Below, piece after piece: positions 46,255-55,450 of a DNA stretch of 64,000 nucleotides. How positions within the stretch are numbered: position 1 is the first letter of the stretch; each line of letters begins with the position of its first letter. Both the position numbers and the translations under genes were made by a program. This DNA comes from Vulcanimicrobiota bacterium. GTDB lineage: Bacteria; Vulcanimicrobiota; Vulcanimicrobiia; Vulcanimicrobiales; Vulcanimicrobiaceae. The notes beneath the pieces are model-generated. The model saw only the letters and a list, made by a program, of their open reading frames with translations. It was not told the DNA's origin and searched no databases. Location: contig PLJL01000004.1 in the NCBI GenBank assembly GCA_003140215.1, forward strand, positions 1,956,192-2,020,191, written 5' to 3'.

Positions 46255-46701
46255 ATGAGCATTCACGAGCAGATAAGCTCCGACCTCAAAGACGCTATGC
46301 GGGCGCGGGATCAGGTGCGCCTCGATACCTTGCGTAGCGTGGTGTCGGCGTTCAACTATCGGCGGATCGAGGCGGGCGCGGAGCTTTCGGATGCCGACCA
46401 GCAGGCGGTGGTGCAGAAGCTCGTCAAGCAGCGCGGCGACTCGATCGAGCAGTTCACCAAGGCCGGGCGCACCGAGCTGGCGGCAAAGGAGACCCGTGAG
46501 CGCGAGATCCTCCAGCAGTACCTCCCGGCACAGCGTTCGCCTGACGAGATCCGCGCGGTCGTCCGAGCCGCGCTCGAGGGGCTGCCGGCGGAGGGTCGCA
46601 ACCAGGGTGCCGTGATGAAGGCGGTGATGCCGCAGCTCAAAGGCCTCGCCGACGGCAACGCGATTCGTCAGATCGTGACCGAGGAGCTCGCCCACGCGTA
46701 A
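46255..46701 (+). CDS. yqeY: GatB/YqeY domain protein
   Basis: A 148-residue all-helical protein homologous to the C-terminal tRNA-binding domain of GatB. Motifs: LKDAMRARDQVRLDTLRSVVSAF, ILQQYLPAQRSPDEI and the end GRNQGAVMKAVMPQLKGLADGN. YqeY proteins may act in tRNA or amidotransferase metabolism but have no settled role. ATG 46255 has weak upstream sequence. Its place after rpsU is conserved in many phyla. Confidence 0.93.
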   Translation: MSIHEQISSDLKDAMRARDQVRLDTLRSVVSAFNYRRIEAGAELSDADQQAVVQKLVKQRGDSIEQFTKAGRTELAAKETREREILQQYLPAQRSPDEIRAVVRAALEGLPAEGRNQGAVMKAVMPQLKGLADGNAIRQIVTEELAHA

Positions 46702-46732
46702 CCATCGTCGCGCCGGGAAGGTAGTCCCTAGC

Positions 46733-48025
46733 GTGATCGTCCGCCGCCTCGTCGCGCTGTCCTGCCTGGTTGCCGGGGCCCTCTCGGCCTGGGCGCAGCT
46801 TGTCTCCGCGGCACCGAGCGCCCGAGGGATCGTCGTGGTCGAGATCCACGGCACCATCGATGCCGGGATGGCTCACCTGGTGACGCGGGCCGTCGCCGAG
46901 GCCACGGCCCAGCACGCGCGCGCCATCGTGCTCGACGTGAACACCTTCGGCGGCCTCGTGTCGTCGGGGACCGAGATTCGCGACGCGCTGCTGGGCAGCG
47001 AGGTCCCCGTCGATGCCTACGTTGCGCGGGCGTGGTCGGCGGGCGCGCTGGTGACCTTAGCGGCCTCGCGGATCGTGATCTCCGCGGCCGGAACGATCGG
47101 CGACGCGCAGCCCATCCCCAAGACCGCCAAGACCGTTTCGGCGCTGCGCGGTGAGTTCGAGGTGACGGCGAAGCGTTTTCACCGCGACTCGCGCCTTGCC
47201 GCCGCGATGGTCGACGCGACCGTCGAGACGAAGTACAAGGATCACGACATGATCCTGACGCTGACGGCGGACAAGGCGCGCGAGGCCGGCTTCTCGGAGG
47301 CGACCGTTCAGAATTTCGACGCCGCCTTGGCGCACTTCGGCCTCACCGGCGCGCCGCGCACCGACGCTGCATATACGGTGGCCGAACAGATCGCGCGGTT
47401 CGCGACCGACCCGACGGTCAGCGGGTTCCTGCTGACGCTCGGCTTTCTGGGGCTGCTCATCGAGCTGCAGACGCTGCACGGGATCGCCGGTGCGATCGGC
47501 GTCGCCTCGCTGGCGCTGTTCTTCGGCACGCACGTGTACGCGGGATTCTCCAACGGGCTCATCGTCGCGCTGGCGCTGGTGGGCGTCCTGCTGATCCTGT
47601 TCGAGCTGCACGTGCTGCCCGGCCATGGAATCGCCGGAACGCTCGGAGCGCTGATCCTCGTCGCCTCGGTTCTGCTGGCCTTCGGGATCTCGTTCTTCGT
47701 GGGTGCATTGCAAGCGCTGGCAATCGCGATCGTGCTCAGCACGGTCATCTTCGCGCTGCTGCTGCGGGTCTTGCCCGAGAACGCATTCGTGAAGCGCTTG
47801 ACCTTCGCCGGGATGCAGGGTCCCGACTATGTCGCGAGCTTGGATCACCGGCACTTGCTGGGAGCCAAAGGTACCGCTCTGTCGTTTCTGCGCCCGGCTG
47901 GTGTGGCGACCTTCGGCGACGTTCGCGCCGACGTCCTCACGGAGGGGGACTTCGTCCCCGCTGGAACACCCATTCGCGTCACCCGCGTAGAAGGCGCGCG
48001 CATCTTCGTGCGCCCGGAACCATAG
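46733..48025 (+). CDS. NfeD-family membrane serine protease homologue
   Basis: A 430-residue protein: signal peptide ([16 protein letters not shown]), a ClpP/SppA-like periplasmic protease domain ([22 protein letters not shown]; possible Ser nucleophile in [15 protein letters not shown]), four to five hydrophobic segments (about 230-350) and a C-terminal OB-fold NfeD domain ([36 protein letters not shown]). NfeD proteins work with flotillins/stomatins in membrane quality control. GTG 46733 follows GGGAAGG. It is 17 bases before floA, matching the conserved pairing. Confidence 0.92.
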   Translation: MIVRRLVALSCLVAGALSAWAQLVSAAPSARGIVVVEIHGTIDAGMAHLVTRAVAEATAQHARAIVLDVNTFGGLVSSGTEIRDALLGSEVPVDAYVARAWSAGALVTLAASRIVISAAGTIGDAQPIPKTAKTVSALRGEFEVTAKRFHRDSRLAAAMVDATVETKYKDHDMILTLTADKAREAGFSEATVQNFDAALAHFGLTGAPRTDAAYTVAEQIARFATDPTVSGFLLTLGFLGLLIELQTLHGIAGAIGVASLALFFGTHVYAGFSNGLIVALALVGVLLILFELHVLPGHGIAGTLGALILVASVLLAFGISFFVGALQALAIAIVLSTVIFALLLRVLPENAFVKRLTFAGMQGPDYVASLDHRHLLGAKGTALSFLRPAGVATFGDVRADVLTEGDFVPAGTPIRVTRVEGARIFVRPEP

Positions 48026-48042
48026 CTAGGAGCTCCGCCGGC

Positions 48043-49053
48043 ATGCCAACTGTCCTGCTCGTCGTCATCATCGCGCTGATCTTCGTCGCGGTCGTGATGT
48101 TCTTATACTATTTCCCGCTGGGGCTGTGGATTCGAACGATCGCTGCGGGCGTACCGTTGTCGATCGGCTCGCTCATTCGCATGCGCATCATCGGTGTCCC
48201 GGCCGGGCTGCTGGTTTCGAACCTGGTGCGGGCCCGCAAAGCCGGGCTGCCGCTGACCGTCGACCAGTTGCAATCGCACATTCTGGCCGGCGGTAACATC
48301 GACAAGTGCGTGCTGGCCATGATCGCCGCCCAGCGCGCGCAGATCCCGCTGGAGTGGCAGCGCGCCGCCGCGATCGACCTGGCCGGCCGCGACGTGCTCG
48401 AAGCGCTGCAGACGTCGGTGAACCCCAAGGTGATCGAGACGCCGCTGTTCCAAGGCGTGGCGCAGAACGGGATCCAGCTCAACGTGAAAGCGCGCATCAC
48501 GGTGCGCTCGAACCTCGACCGCTACGTCGGCGGAGCCGGCGAACCGACGATCGTCGCGCGCGTCGGCGAAGGTGTCGTCAGCGCGGTCGGCGCGGCCGTC
48601 GACCACAAGGAAGTCCTCGAGTATCCCGACCGCATCTCCAAGGCGGTCCTCGCGAAAGGCCTCGATGCGGGCACCGCGTTCGAGATCGTCTCGATCGACA
48701 TCGCCGACGTCGACGTCGGCAAGAACATCGGCGCCGACTTGCAGACCTCGCAGGCCGAGGCCGACCGGCGCATCGCGCAAGCAAAAGCCGCCGAGCGTCA
48801 GTACGCTGCAATGGCCGCGGAGCAAGAGATGAAGGCCGAGACCCAGCGCATGCGCGCCAAGGTCGTCGAAGCCGAAGCGCAGATCCCCGAGGCGATCGCC
48901 GAAGCGTTCCGTGCCGGCCATCTGGGCGTGATGGACTACTACAAGATCAACAACATCCAAGCCGACACCGGGATGCGCGGCGCGATCGGCCAGAGCGTCG
49001 GCATCGAAAACCCGAGCCCGCCGCCGGCCGGGGGGACCTTGCCGCCGCAGTGA
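48043..49053 (+). CDS. floA: Flotillin-like protein FloA
   Basis: A 336-residue flotillin-like scaffold that organises membrane microdomains. An N-terminal membrane hairpin ([21 protein letters not shown]) precedes the SPFH domain ([46 protein letters not shown]) and a coiled-coil region rich in Ala, Glu, Gln and Lys ([17 protein letters not shown]). The length and the [20 protein letters not shown] terminus match FloA/YqfA. It forms an operon with nfeD upstream and a small membrane protein downstream (GTGA overlap). Confidence 0.95.
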   Translation: MPTVLLVVIIALIFVAVVMFLYYFPLGLWIRTIAAGVPLSIGSLIRMRIIGVPAGLLVSNLVRARKAGLPLTVDQLQSHILAGGNIDKCVLAMIAAQRAQIPLEWQRAAAIDLAGRDVLEALQTSVNPKVIETPLFQGVAQNGIQLNVKARITVRSNLDRYVGGAGEPTIVARVGEGVVSAVGAAVDHKEVLEYPDRISKAVLAKGLDAGTAFEIVSIDIADVDVGKNIGADLQTSQAEADRRIAQAKAAERQYAAMAAEQEMKAETQRMRAKVVEAEAQIPEAIAEAFRAGHLGVMDYYKINNIQADTGMRGAIGQSVGIENPSPPPAGGTLPPQ

Positions 49054-49547
49054 CCCTGCACGACATCTTCCCGTTCCTGTTCGTCGCGATCATCGTGATC
49101 GCGGCGATCGGCAAACAGCTGCGCGGCCTGGGCCGCGGCTACAACGCCCTCGTCGAGCAGCAGCGGACCGCGGAGGCGCGCGCCGCCGATGCGCCGCGCG
49201 CCGCGGCGCCGGCGCGTGGCCTGTCGCCCGCCGCCGCGACGACGGCCGGACGCTCGGACGTCGCCGCGGTCATCAAGGCGGCGGTCGCGGCCTATGAGTC
49301 GGCTCCCGCCTACACCGCCGCCGTCTCAGCGGCGCCGCCGCCGTATCAGGCTCCGCCCCAGCAGCGGCCCGCCGCGGTGAGGCGCGCCGTGCCGGCGGCC
49401 CGCTCGGTCGACGTCCCCGTCGCGGCCGTCGCCGCCGTCGCCCCGGCCGGGCGCTGGGTGCTCGCCGACGCATTCCGCAACCCCGCCAACGCTCGGTCGG
49501 CGGTCATCATGGCCGAGATCCTGGGGCCTCCCCGCGCGCTGCGGTGA
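49050..49547 (+). CDS. Small membrane-anchored Ala/Pro-rich protein
   Basis: A 165-residue protein not recognised as a named family. A single hydrophobic N-terminal helix ([16 protein letters not shown]) is followed by a low-complexity linker rich in Ala, Pro and Arg (about 45-135), and a short conserved-looking tail, [30 protein letters not shown]. The tail looks like a docking motif, and similar GPP-(A/V)-LR endings occur in other bacterial small proteins from memory. GTG 49050 overlaps the floA stop, so it is translationally tied to the flotillin operon and may be an accessory of the NfeD-FloA complex. Confidence 0.7.
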   Translation: MTLHDIFPFLFVAIIVIAAIGKQLRGLGRGYNALVEQQRTAEARAADAPRAAAPARGLSPAAATTAGRSDVAAVIKAAVAAYESAPAYTAAVSAAPPPYQAPPQQRPAAVRRAVPAARSVDVPVAAVAAVAPAGRWVLADAFRNPANARSAVIMAEILGPPRALR

Positions 49548-49580
49548 CACTTCGCAACCTCCGCTCGCGTTGGAGCTAGT

Positions 49581-50540
49581 GTGCCGTCGATTACCAGCGA
49601 GGCGACGTTCGACCTGAGCGGGCTCTCCGATCCGATCCGCTTCTGCGGATATCGCGATCAAAATCTCAACGCGCTCGAGGCGCTCATCCCCGTCGTGCTG
49701 CGGCTCGACGGCGACCGCGTCCACCTCAGCGGCGACAGCGGCGCCGTCCGCCGCGCCGAGAACGTCCTCGGCGCGATGCTCAGCGCCGCCCGCTCGGGCG
49801 CGCAGGTGACGCCCGACGATGTCGCCCTCGCAGCGCGAGCCGCAGGCGCTCAAGGCATCCCGCCGACGCTGGCCACGACCGCGCGCGGGCGCGAGATTCG
49901 TCCCAAGACCGACGGCCAGCGCGCGCTCGTCGCGGCGATCGACGCAAACACGTTGTCGTTCGCGATCGGCCCGGCCGGTACCGGAAAGACGTTCCTGGCG
50001 ATCGTGATGGCGGTTCGCGCCCTGAAGCGGCGCGAGGTTGCTCGCATCGTGCTCTCGCGCCCGGCCGTCGAGGCGGGCGAAAAACTGGGCTTTCTTCCGG
50101 GCGACCTCAAGGAGAAGGTCGACCCGTACCTGCGGCCGCTCTACGACGCGCTGCAAGAGCTGCTCGAAGACGGGACGACGCAGAAGTACCTCGAGCGCGG
50201 GACCATCGAGGTCGCGCCGCTGGCGTACATGCGCGGGCGCACCCTGGGCGACGCGTTCGTGATCCTCGACGAGGCCCAGAACGCCACGCACGAGCAGCTC
50301 AAGATGTTCCTGACGCGTTTGGGCGCCAACTCGAAGATGGTCGTCAACGGCGACGACACGCAGATCGATCTCCCGCGCGGGATGCGCAGCGGCATCGGCG
50401 ACGTCGAACGGCTCTTCAGCGACATGGACGACGTTGGGATCGTGCGGCTCGACGAAACCGACGTCGTGCGCCATCCGCTGGTCGGTCGCATCGTCGCAGC
50501 GTACGGGCGTCTCTCGCGAGAACGTGGGGCGCAGCGCTGA
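49581..50540 (+). CDS. phoH: PhoH-like ATPase
   Basis: A 319-residue P-loop protein. The N-terminal KH-like segment (residues about 20-75) precedes Walker A GPAGTGKT (about 133-140), the [25 protein letters not shown] signature and Walker [21 protein letters not shown]. PhoH proteins are often encoded beside ybeY and have been linked to RNA metabolism. GTG 49581 is preceded by TTGGAG. The stop overlaps the ybeY start as CTGA. Confidence 0.95.
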   Translation: MPSITSEATFDLSGLSDPIRFCGYRDQNLNALEALIPVVLRLDGDRVHLSGDSGAVRRAENVLGAMLSAARSGAQVTPDDVALAARAAGAQGIPPTLATTARGREIRPKTDGQRALVAAIDANTLSFAIGPAGTGKTFLAIVMAVRALKRREVARIVLSRPAVEAGEKLGFLPGDLKEKVDPYLRPLYDALQELLEDGTTQKYLERGTIEVAPLAYMRGRTLGDAFVILDEAQNATHEQLKMFLTRLGANSKMVVNGDDTQIDLPRGMRSGIGDVERLFSDMDDVGIVRLDETDVVRHPLVGRIVAAYGRLSRERGAQR

Positions 50541-51040
50541 TCTACCTCGCGAACAGAACCCGCGGCACGGGTCTCGACGCGCGGGCGATGGCGCGCGTGC
50601 TGGAGCGTCTGCTGGGCGAGATCGACGAGGGAGATTCGTGCGTCTCGCTGTCGTTCGTGCGCGACCCCGCGATGCGAGAGCTCAACCGCGTGCACCGCGG
50701 CAAGGACGCGCCGACCGACGTGCTGAGCTTCCCGATGTATCCGCGTGAGGCATTCGACCACGGCGGGCGTACGCGGCCGCGCGCCCGTGGCCGGCCCGAC
50801 GATCCCGAGCGCTTGTTAGGCGATCTGGTGGTAAGCGTCGATACCGCCTTGCGGCAGGCGGCAGCATACCACGCTTCGCTCGAGCGCGAGGTGGAGCGGC
50901 TGCTCATCCACGGCGTGCTCCATTTGGCCGGGCACGATCATCTCGAACCGGCTGAGCGCGCGCGCATGGAGGCGGAGGAGCGGCGCTTGGCGGACTCGAT
51001 CGGAATGCCGTGGCCGTATCTCGAATCGAGCGCCGGATGA
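50537..51040 (+). CDS. ybeY: Endoribonuclease YbeY (rRNA maturation factor)
   Basis: A 167-residue metalloprotein needed for 16S rRNA 3' processing. The zinc motif H-G-x-L-H-L-x-G-x-D-H is HGVLHLAGHDH (about residues 118-128), and the central DVLSFPMYPRE is typical. The first conserved strand (IYLANRTRG) is reached only from CTG 50537, overlapping the phoH stop; the first ATG at 50588 would cut 17 residues. A 15-residue Arg-rich loop (HGGRTRPRARGRPDDPER) is inserted after the DVLSFP strand. It is followed by a TPR gene through ATGA. Confidence 0.92.
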   Translation: MIYLANRTRGTGLDARAMARVLERLLGEIDEGDSCVSLSFVRDPAMRELNRVHRGKDAPTDVLSFPMYPREAFDHGGRTRPRARGRPDDPERLLGDLVVSVDTALRQAAAYHASLEREVERLLIHGVLHLAGHDHLEPAERARMEAEERRLADSIGMPWPYLESSAG

Positions 51041-52533
51041 CGCTGCCGGCACGCGCCGGCCGGGCGCTCGCGCTGGCCGCCGGGATCGTTGCCGGGCTCA
51101 CACTGCCCGTGCGCGGCGCCGAGGAGGCGCGCGCACACTGGGGCGTGACGACCGCCGATCCGCGTGCCCAGGATCTGTTCGACCGCGGCCTCGCGATGAT
51201 GTATGCGTTCGACATCGGCGAAGCGCGGGTTGCGTTCGAGCAGGCGGCGCAGCGCGATCCCGGTCTGGCGATGGCGTATTGGGGGATGGCCGAGGCCGAC
51301 ACGATCGACATCAACCGGCCCTCCACGCCGGAGGGCGAGCGGCGCGGCGTCGAGGCGGTCGCGCAAGCCCGCAGCCGGCTCGCGCACGCGAGTGCCGAGG
51401 AGCGCCTCCTGGTCGACGCGATCGCCAAGCGCTACGCGAAGGGGACGGAAAAGCAGAAGTTCTCGCGCTATGCCGACGCGATGAGCGTGTTTGCCAAAGC
51501 GCACCGCGACGAGCCGAACGCGCTCGTCGTCACCGGCTTCGCGATCTATACCGCGGAGGACGCGCTGCTCGACGGTAAGGACGCGCTCACGCCGAAGGCG
51601 CGCGAGATCCAAGAGGATGCCGACCGCGCGCTGGAGCTCGAACCCACTAACCTGGGCGCGCATCACCTGCGCATTCATCTGCTCGAGAACGCGCACCGTT
51701 CGAACCAAGCGGTGCCCGACGCCGACGCGCTTTCGTCCTATACGTATCCGCCCGGGGAGTCGCATTTGCCGCACATGGCGGGCCACATCTGGTCGCGGAC
51801 CGGCGAGTACGAGCGGCTCGTCGCCGACAACCAGCACGCCGTCGACAACGACCGCGCCTGGTTTGCTCTAGGCGACGGACCGGGCCAGCAGTACATGAAG
51901 CTCTACCACGCCCACGACGTCGACTTCGTCTCGTACGGTCTGACGACGCTGGGCCGCAACGACGAAGCGCGGGCCGCGGTGAAGGGCGAGGACACGCTTT
52001 CGCAGCTCAAGACCGCGTTGCGGCTGCACGACGACGCGCGCGTCGTGGAGCTCGCGCGAAACTCGAGCAGCGGCTTCAACGGCTTCGCCGGGGCGGTCGC
52101 CGCCGGACGTCGCGGCGATGCGCCGGCGGCGCGGGCCACGCGTGCGAAGCTTGCAGGCGACGGTGCATCCGGCGTGCGCGTCGCGCTCATCGACGCGGCG
52201 ATCGCGCTGGGCGAGCACGACCCGGCCGCGCGCGCTGCGGCGTACGCGCGCGCGTACGGGCTGACGAAGTCCGACTTTCCGGGCGATCCGAAAGACTACT
52301 GGCCGACGCCGATCGGCGAGGGCTACGCCGCGGCGCTGCTCGCGGCGAGCAAAGCCGCCGACTCCGAGACGGTGTTCGGGGCGGAGCTCAAGCGCTTCCC
52401 CAACGACCCGCACTTGGAGTTCGGGCTGGCCGAAGCGCTCAAAGCACAGGGCAAGGACGATACCGCGCCGCGCGCCGCCTACAAGGCGCACTGGAAGGGG
52501 ACGCGCGATCTCACGCTCGCCGATCTCGGTTGA
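51037..52533 (+). CDS. Exported TPR-type protein
   Basis: A 498-residue protein with a signal peptide (ARAGRALALAAGIVAGLTLPVRGAEE). The rest is helical with several TPR-like units (AQDLFDRGLAMMYAFDIGEARVAFEQAAQRDP, core GEARVAFEQAAQRDPGLAMAYWGMAEAD). The conserved block HHLRIHLLENAHRSNQAVPDADAL with SHLPHMAGHIWSRTGEY is seen in a widespread family of uncharacterised periplasmic TPR proteins. ATG 51037 overlaps the ybeY stop. Function unknown; protein-binding is assumed. Confidence 0.82.
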   Translation: MTLPARAGRALALAAGIVAGLTLPVRGAEEARAHWGVTTADPRAQDLFDRGLAMMYAFDIGEARVAFEQAAQRDPGLAMAYWGMAEADTIDINRPSTPEGERRGVEAVAQARSRLAHASAEERLLVDAIAKRYAKGTEKQKFSRYADAMSVFAKAHRDEPNALVVTGFAIYTAEDALLDGKDALTPKAREIQEDADRALELEPTNLGAHHLRIHLLENAHRSNQAVPDADALSSYTYPPGESHLPHMAGHIWSRTGEYERLVADNQHAVDNDRAWFALGDGPGQQYMKLYHAHDVDFVSYGLTTLGRNDEARAAVKGEDTLSQLKTALRLHDDARVVELARNSSSGFNGFAGAVAAGRRGDAPAARATRAKLAGDGASGVRVALIDAAIALGEHDPAARAAAYARAYGLTKSDFPGDPKDYWPTPIGEGYAAALLAASKAADSETVFGAELKRFPNDPHLEFGLAEALKAQGKDDTAPRAAYKAHWKGTRDLTLADLG

Positions 52534-52555
52534 TCCGCCGCCGCGCCGTCACGGC

Positions 52556-52900
52556 CTGATCGCGGCGTTCGGTTACGCGTTCGCGGGGCTCGCCGCGGCC
52601 TGGCGCAGCCAACCAAACGTGCGCATCCACGCAGTCCTCGGCGGGGTGGTCGTGATCGCAGGTGCGGCGTTGCGCATCCCGCCGGTCTGGTGGGCGCTCG
52701 TGGTGCTGGCGATCGGCCTCGTCGTCACCGCCGAGTTGATGAACACCGCGATCGAGGCCACCGTCGACCTCGCGTCGGCCGCCGACCACCCGCTCGCAAA
52801 GCGCGCCAAAGACGTCGCGGCCGCCGGGGTGCTCGTAGCGGTCCTCACCGCGCTGGCGATCGGCCTTGCGCTGGGCGTCGGGCTGCTCGCGCGCCGATGA
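52556..52900 (+). CDS. dgkA: Diacylglycerol / undecaprenol kinase, DgkA type
   Basis: About 114 residues of a small integral membrane kinase with three membrane segments. The signature AELMNTAIEATVDLASAADHPLAKRAKDVAA matches Gram-positive DgkA proteins, which mainly phosphorylate undecaprenol for cell-wall carrier recycling. The N-terminal conserved part (FGYAFAGLAAAWRSQPNVRIHA) lies upstream of the first GTG at 52619, so translation must begin earlier; CTG 52556 is the nearest candidate and no ATG, GTG or TTG exists in frame back to the previous gene's end. Start therefore uncertain. It is followed by a promoter for the next operon. Confidence 0.85.
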   Translation: MIAAFGYAFAGLAAAWRSQPNVRIHAVLGGVVVIAGAALRIPPVWWALVVLAIGLVVTAELMNTAIEATVDLASAADHPLAKRAKDVAAAGVLVAVLTALAIGLALGVGLLARR

Positions 52901-52917
52901 AGCGGGTCCGAACCGTG

Positions 52918-52926
52918 TGTTATAAT
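52918..52926 (+). promoter_or_regulatory. Extended -10 promoter of the CNNM/recO operon
   Basis: TGT followed by a perfect TATAAT at 52921-52926, standing out in GC-rich sequence. No good -35 is visible 17 bases upstream, fitting an extended -10 promoter. Predicted start near 52933, about 50 bases before the CNNM-type ATG. Confidence 0.6.
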
Positions 52927-52982
52927 GACCCCCGCTTGAGTACCGACCCGCTACCCTTGGGCACGAGCCGCCCGGCCCCGCT

Positions 52983-54290
52983 ATGACAACGGAGGCGCAC
53001 TGGCCCGGGATCGTCGCCCTCGTGGTCCTCGTCGGGGCGGCCGCCTTCTTCGCGGCTTCCGAGGCGGCGATCGTTTCGATGAACCGCATTCGAGCCCGTG
53101 CGCTGGCGGAAAAGAGCGTCCGCGGCGGTAGCCTGCTCGAGAAGTTGCTGGAGAGCCGCAACCGGACGCTCACCTCCGTGCTGATCGGCTCGACGTTCGT
53201 GCTGCTGGCCGCGGACTCGCTCGCCACCGAGCTGTTCATCCGCTGGAACGTCCCCAACGCGGCGATCTGGTCCACGATCGTGATGACGGTCGTGATTCTG
53301 CTCTTCGGCGAGATCTTGCCCAAGACGATCGCCGTCGGTTCGGTGGACCGCACGGCGCTGCGGCTGGCGCCTTTCTTGAACGTCGTGACCCGCGCGCTGA
53401 CGCCGTTGACCAGCGCCTTTCTGTGGCTCAGTGACGGACTGGTCCGCCTGCTGGGCGGCAAGCCGCACATCGGGCCGTACGTCACCGAAGACGACATCAA
53501 GACGCTCGTCAACGTCGGCGTGGAACAGAACGTGCTCGAGGAGCAAGAACGCGAGCTGATCCACTCGATCATCGAGTTCGGCGACACGATCGTGCGCGAG
53601 GTGATGACGCCGCGTACCGACATGGTGACCGTCGAGGTCAGCTCGTCGCCACGGCTGGCCCTGGACCGCGTGATCGCGGAAGGCTACTCCAAACTCCCGG
53701 TCTACGAGGAAACGGTCGACAACGTCATCGGCGTCGTGCACGACCGCGAGCTGCTCATCGCGCTGGCGAACGGGACGATCGCCTCGACCACGTTACGCTC
53801 GCTGATGCGCCCGGTAACGCTCGTGCCGCAGAACAAGCGGATCTCCGAGCTGTTACGCGAGATGCAGCGTGCGAAATACTCGCTGGCGATCGTGCTCGAC
53901 GAGTACAACGGCACCGCCGGCCTCGTGACGATGGAAGACCTGCTCGAAGAGATCGTCGGCGAGATTCGCGACGAACACGACGAGGGGGAAGAAGAACCGA
54001 TTCGCCGGTTGAGCGACACGGAAACCGTCGTCGAGGCCGGAACCAACATCGAAGACGTCAACAACGCGCTCAACATCAGCTTGCCGCATGAAGAGTTCGA
54101 GACTATCGGCGGCTATACCGTGGGTCTCTTCGGCCGGCTCCCGCGTGAGGGCGAGGAGATCGACGCGGGCGGCGGGGTGCACCTGCGCGTCGATCGTACG
54201 CGCGGCCGCCGCATCTTGGCCGTGCGCGTTCTGATCGATCGCAAGGCCGCCGCCGTGCCAGAGGCCGAAGCCGCCGCCGTTGACCGCTAG
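52983..54290 (+). CDS. CNNM/CBS-domain membrane protein (CorC/HlyC family)
   Basis: A 435-residue transporter-like protein. Residues about 1-150 form a CNNM/DUF21 membrane domain (AAFFAASEAAIVSMNRIR, GEILPKTIAVG), followed by a CBS pair (VREVMTPRTDMVTVE, LVTMEDLLEEIVGEIRDEHD) and a C-terminal CorC/HlyC domain (GGYTVGLFGRLPREGE). Family members export magnesium or cobalt. It is the first gene after a TATAAT promoter and overlaps recO by 11 bases. The name 'hemolysin' in older annotations is misleading. Confidence 0.93.
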   Translation: MTTEAHWPGIVALVVLVGAAAFFAASEAAIVSMNRIRARALAEKSVRGGSLLEKLLESRNRTLTSVLIGSTFVLLAADSLATELFIRWNVPNAAIWSTIVMTVVILLFGEILPKTIAVGSVDRTALRLAPFLNVVTRALTPLTSAFLWLSDGLVRLLGGKPHIGPYVTEDDIKTLVNVGVEQNVLEEQERELIHSIIEFGDTIVREVMTPRTDMVTVEVSSSPRLALDRVIAEGYSKLPVYEETVDNVIGVVHDRELLIALANGTIASTTLRSLMRPVTLVPQNKRISELLREMQRAKYSLAIVLDEYNGTAGLVTMEDLLEEIVGEIRDEHDEGEEEPIRRLSDTETVVEAGTNIEDVNNALNISLPHEEFETIGGYTVGLFGRLPREGEEIDAGGGVHLRVDRTRGRRILAVRVLIDRKAAAVPEAEAAAVDR

Positions 54291-55017
54291 GAGCTCCACC
54301 ACCGACGCTATCGTGCTGCGCGCCCGACCGCTGGGCGAGGCGGATCGCGTCTACACGCTGCTCACCCGCGAGCGCGGGAAGGTCGACGCCGTCGCCAAGG
54401 GGGCGCGCCGTCCGCGCAGCTCGATGGCCGGGCGGCTCGAGCCGCTCGCCGAGGTGCGCGTCGCGTTGCACAAGGGGCGCTCGCTCGACGTGATCACCGA
54501 AGCGCGAACGATCAAATCCTACTGGAACGGGCTGGTCCGGCCCGATGCGCTCGCTACGGCGTCGCTGTTCGCCGAGACCGTCGACATGTTCTGCGAGCCC
54601 GACCTGGCGCTGCCAGAGATCTATGCGCTGCTCGCGGGCGCCGTCGGTGCGGTGGCGTCGAGTGAATCGCCGGCCGGCCTGGTGCCGCGCTTCCAGTTGC
54701 GGTTGCTCAACGCGTTGGGGCTCGCGCCCGCCGGGGACGCTTGCGTGCACTGCGGCGACGCCTTCGGCGACCACGGCGCGTGGCTCGATCTCGAGGCCGG
54801 CGGCCTGGGTTGCGGACGTTGCTGCGGCGCGCGCGGCGACGCTCACGCGCTCGGCGCCGCCGATGTTGCCAACTTTCGAGCCCTCGGCGCAGAGCGCGGT
54901 TCGGGGGCGGCGCTGCTGGCGACGCAGCGCGTGGCGCGAGCCGCCGACGACATCATCACCTGGCAGCTCGGCCGCCGGCCCAAGGCCCGCGCGCTGGTGT
55001 ACGAGCTGTCGCTATGA
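54280..55017 (+). CDS. recO: DNA repair protein RecO
   Basis: A 245-residue recombination mediator that loads RecA with RecF/RecR. The N-terminal OB fold is DAIVLRARPLGEADRVYTLLTRERGKVDAVAKGARRPRS (core RPLGEADRVYTLLTRERGK). The C-terminal zinc site has CVHC and CGRCC. TTG 54280 overlaps the preceding gene by 11 bases. It is followed at 19 bases by ruvX. Confidence 0.93.
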   Translation: MTARSSTTDAIVLRARPLGEADRVYTLLTRERGKVDAVAKGARRPRSSMAGRLEPLAEVRVALHKGRSLDVITEARTIKSYWNGLVRPDALATASLFAETVDMFCEPDLALPEIYALLAGAVGAVASSESPAGLVPRFQLRLLNALGLAPAGDACVHCGDAFGDHGAWLDLEAGGLGCGRCCGARGDAHALGAADVANFRALGAERGSGAALLATQRVARAADDIITWQLGRRPKARALVYELSL

Positions 55018-55036
55018 CCGCGGGCAGCACGCGCCC

Positions 55037-55450
55037 GTGAGCGAGACCATCATCGCCCTCGACGTCGGCACGCGGCGCATCGGCGTCGCCGTCGGCGAAG
55101 GAACCTTCGCGTTTCCGCACACGACGCTGGCGCGCACGAATGTGCGCGACGACGTGGCGGCGATCGTCGCGATCGCACGCGAGCGCAACGCGCGCACGAT
55201 CGTGGTCGGCGATCCGCTGACGCTGGCCGGCGAGCGGGCCCTAGCGAGCGAGCAGATCGATGCCTTCGTCGCCCACCTGAGCCGCGTGTTCGACGGCGGG
55301 ATCGAACGCGTCGACGAACGGCTGACGACGGCCGCCGCGCAGAAGGCGCTCATCGCAGCCGACGTATCGCGAGCGAAGCGCAAACAAGTCGTAGACCAGC
55401 TCGCAGCGGTCGGGATCCTCGAGACGTGGCTAGCCCGCAGGCCGCGGTGA
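55037..55450 (+). CDS. ruvX: Putative pre-16S rRNA nuclease / Holliday junction resolvase-like
   Basis: A 137-residue RNase H-fold protein (YqgF). It shows IIALDVGTRRIGVAVGEG, TIVVGDPLTLAGE and VDERLTTAAAQKAL, giving the acidic residues of the active site (Asp in ALDVG, Glu in DERLTT, and the D of the C terminus). YqgF proteins process pre-16S rRNA. GTG 55037. Its stop overlaps the mltG start (GTGA), a pairing widely conserved. Confidence 0.93.
   Translation: MSETIIALDVGTRRIGVAVGEGTFAFPHTTLARTNVRDDVAAIVAIARERNARTIVVGDPLTLAGERALASEQIDAFVAHLSRVFDGGIERVDERLTTAAAQKALIAADVSRAKRKQVVDQLAAVGILETWLARRPR

Noticed and set aside
46069-46857. Long reverse-strand frame across rpsU terminator and yqeY
   Set aside because: It overlaps a terminator and two well-supported forward genes and is a high-GC shadow frame.
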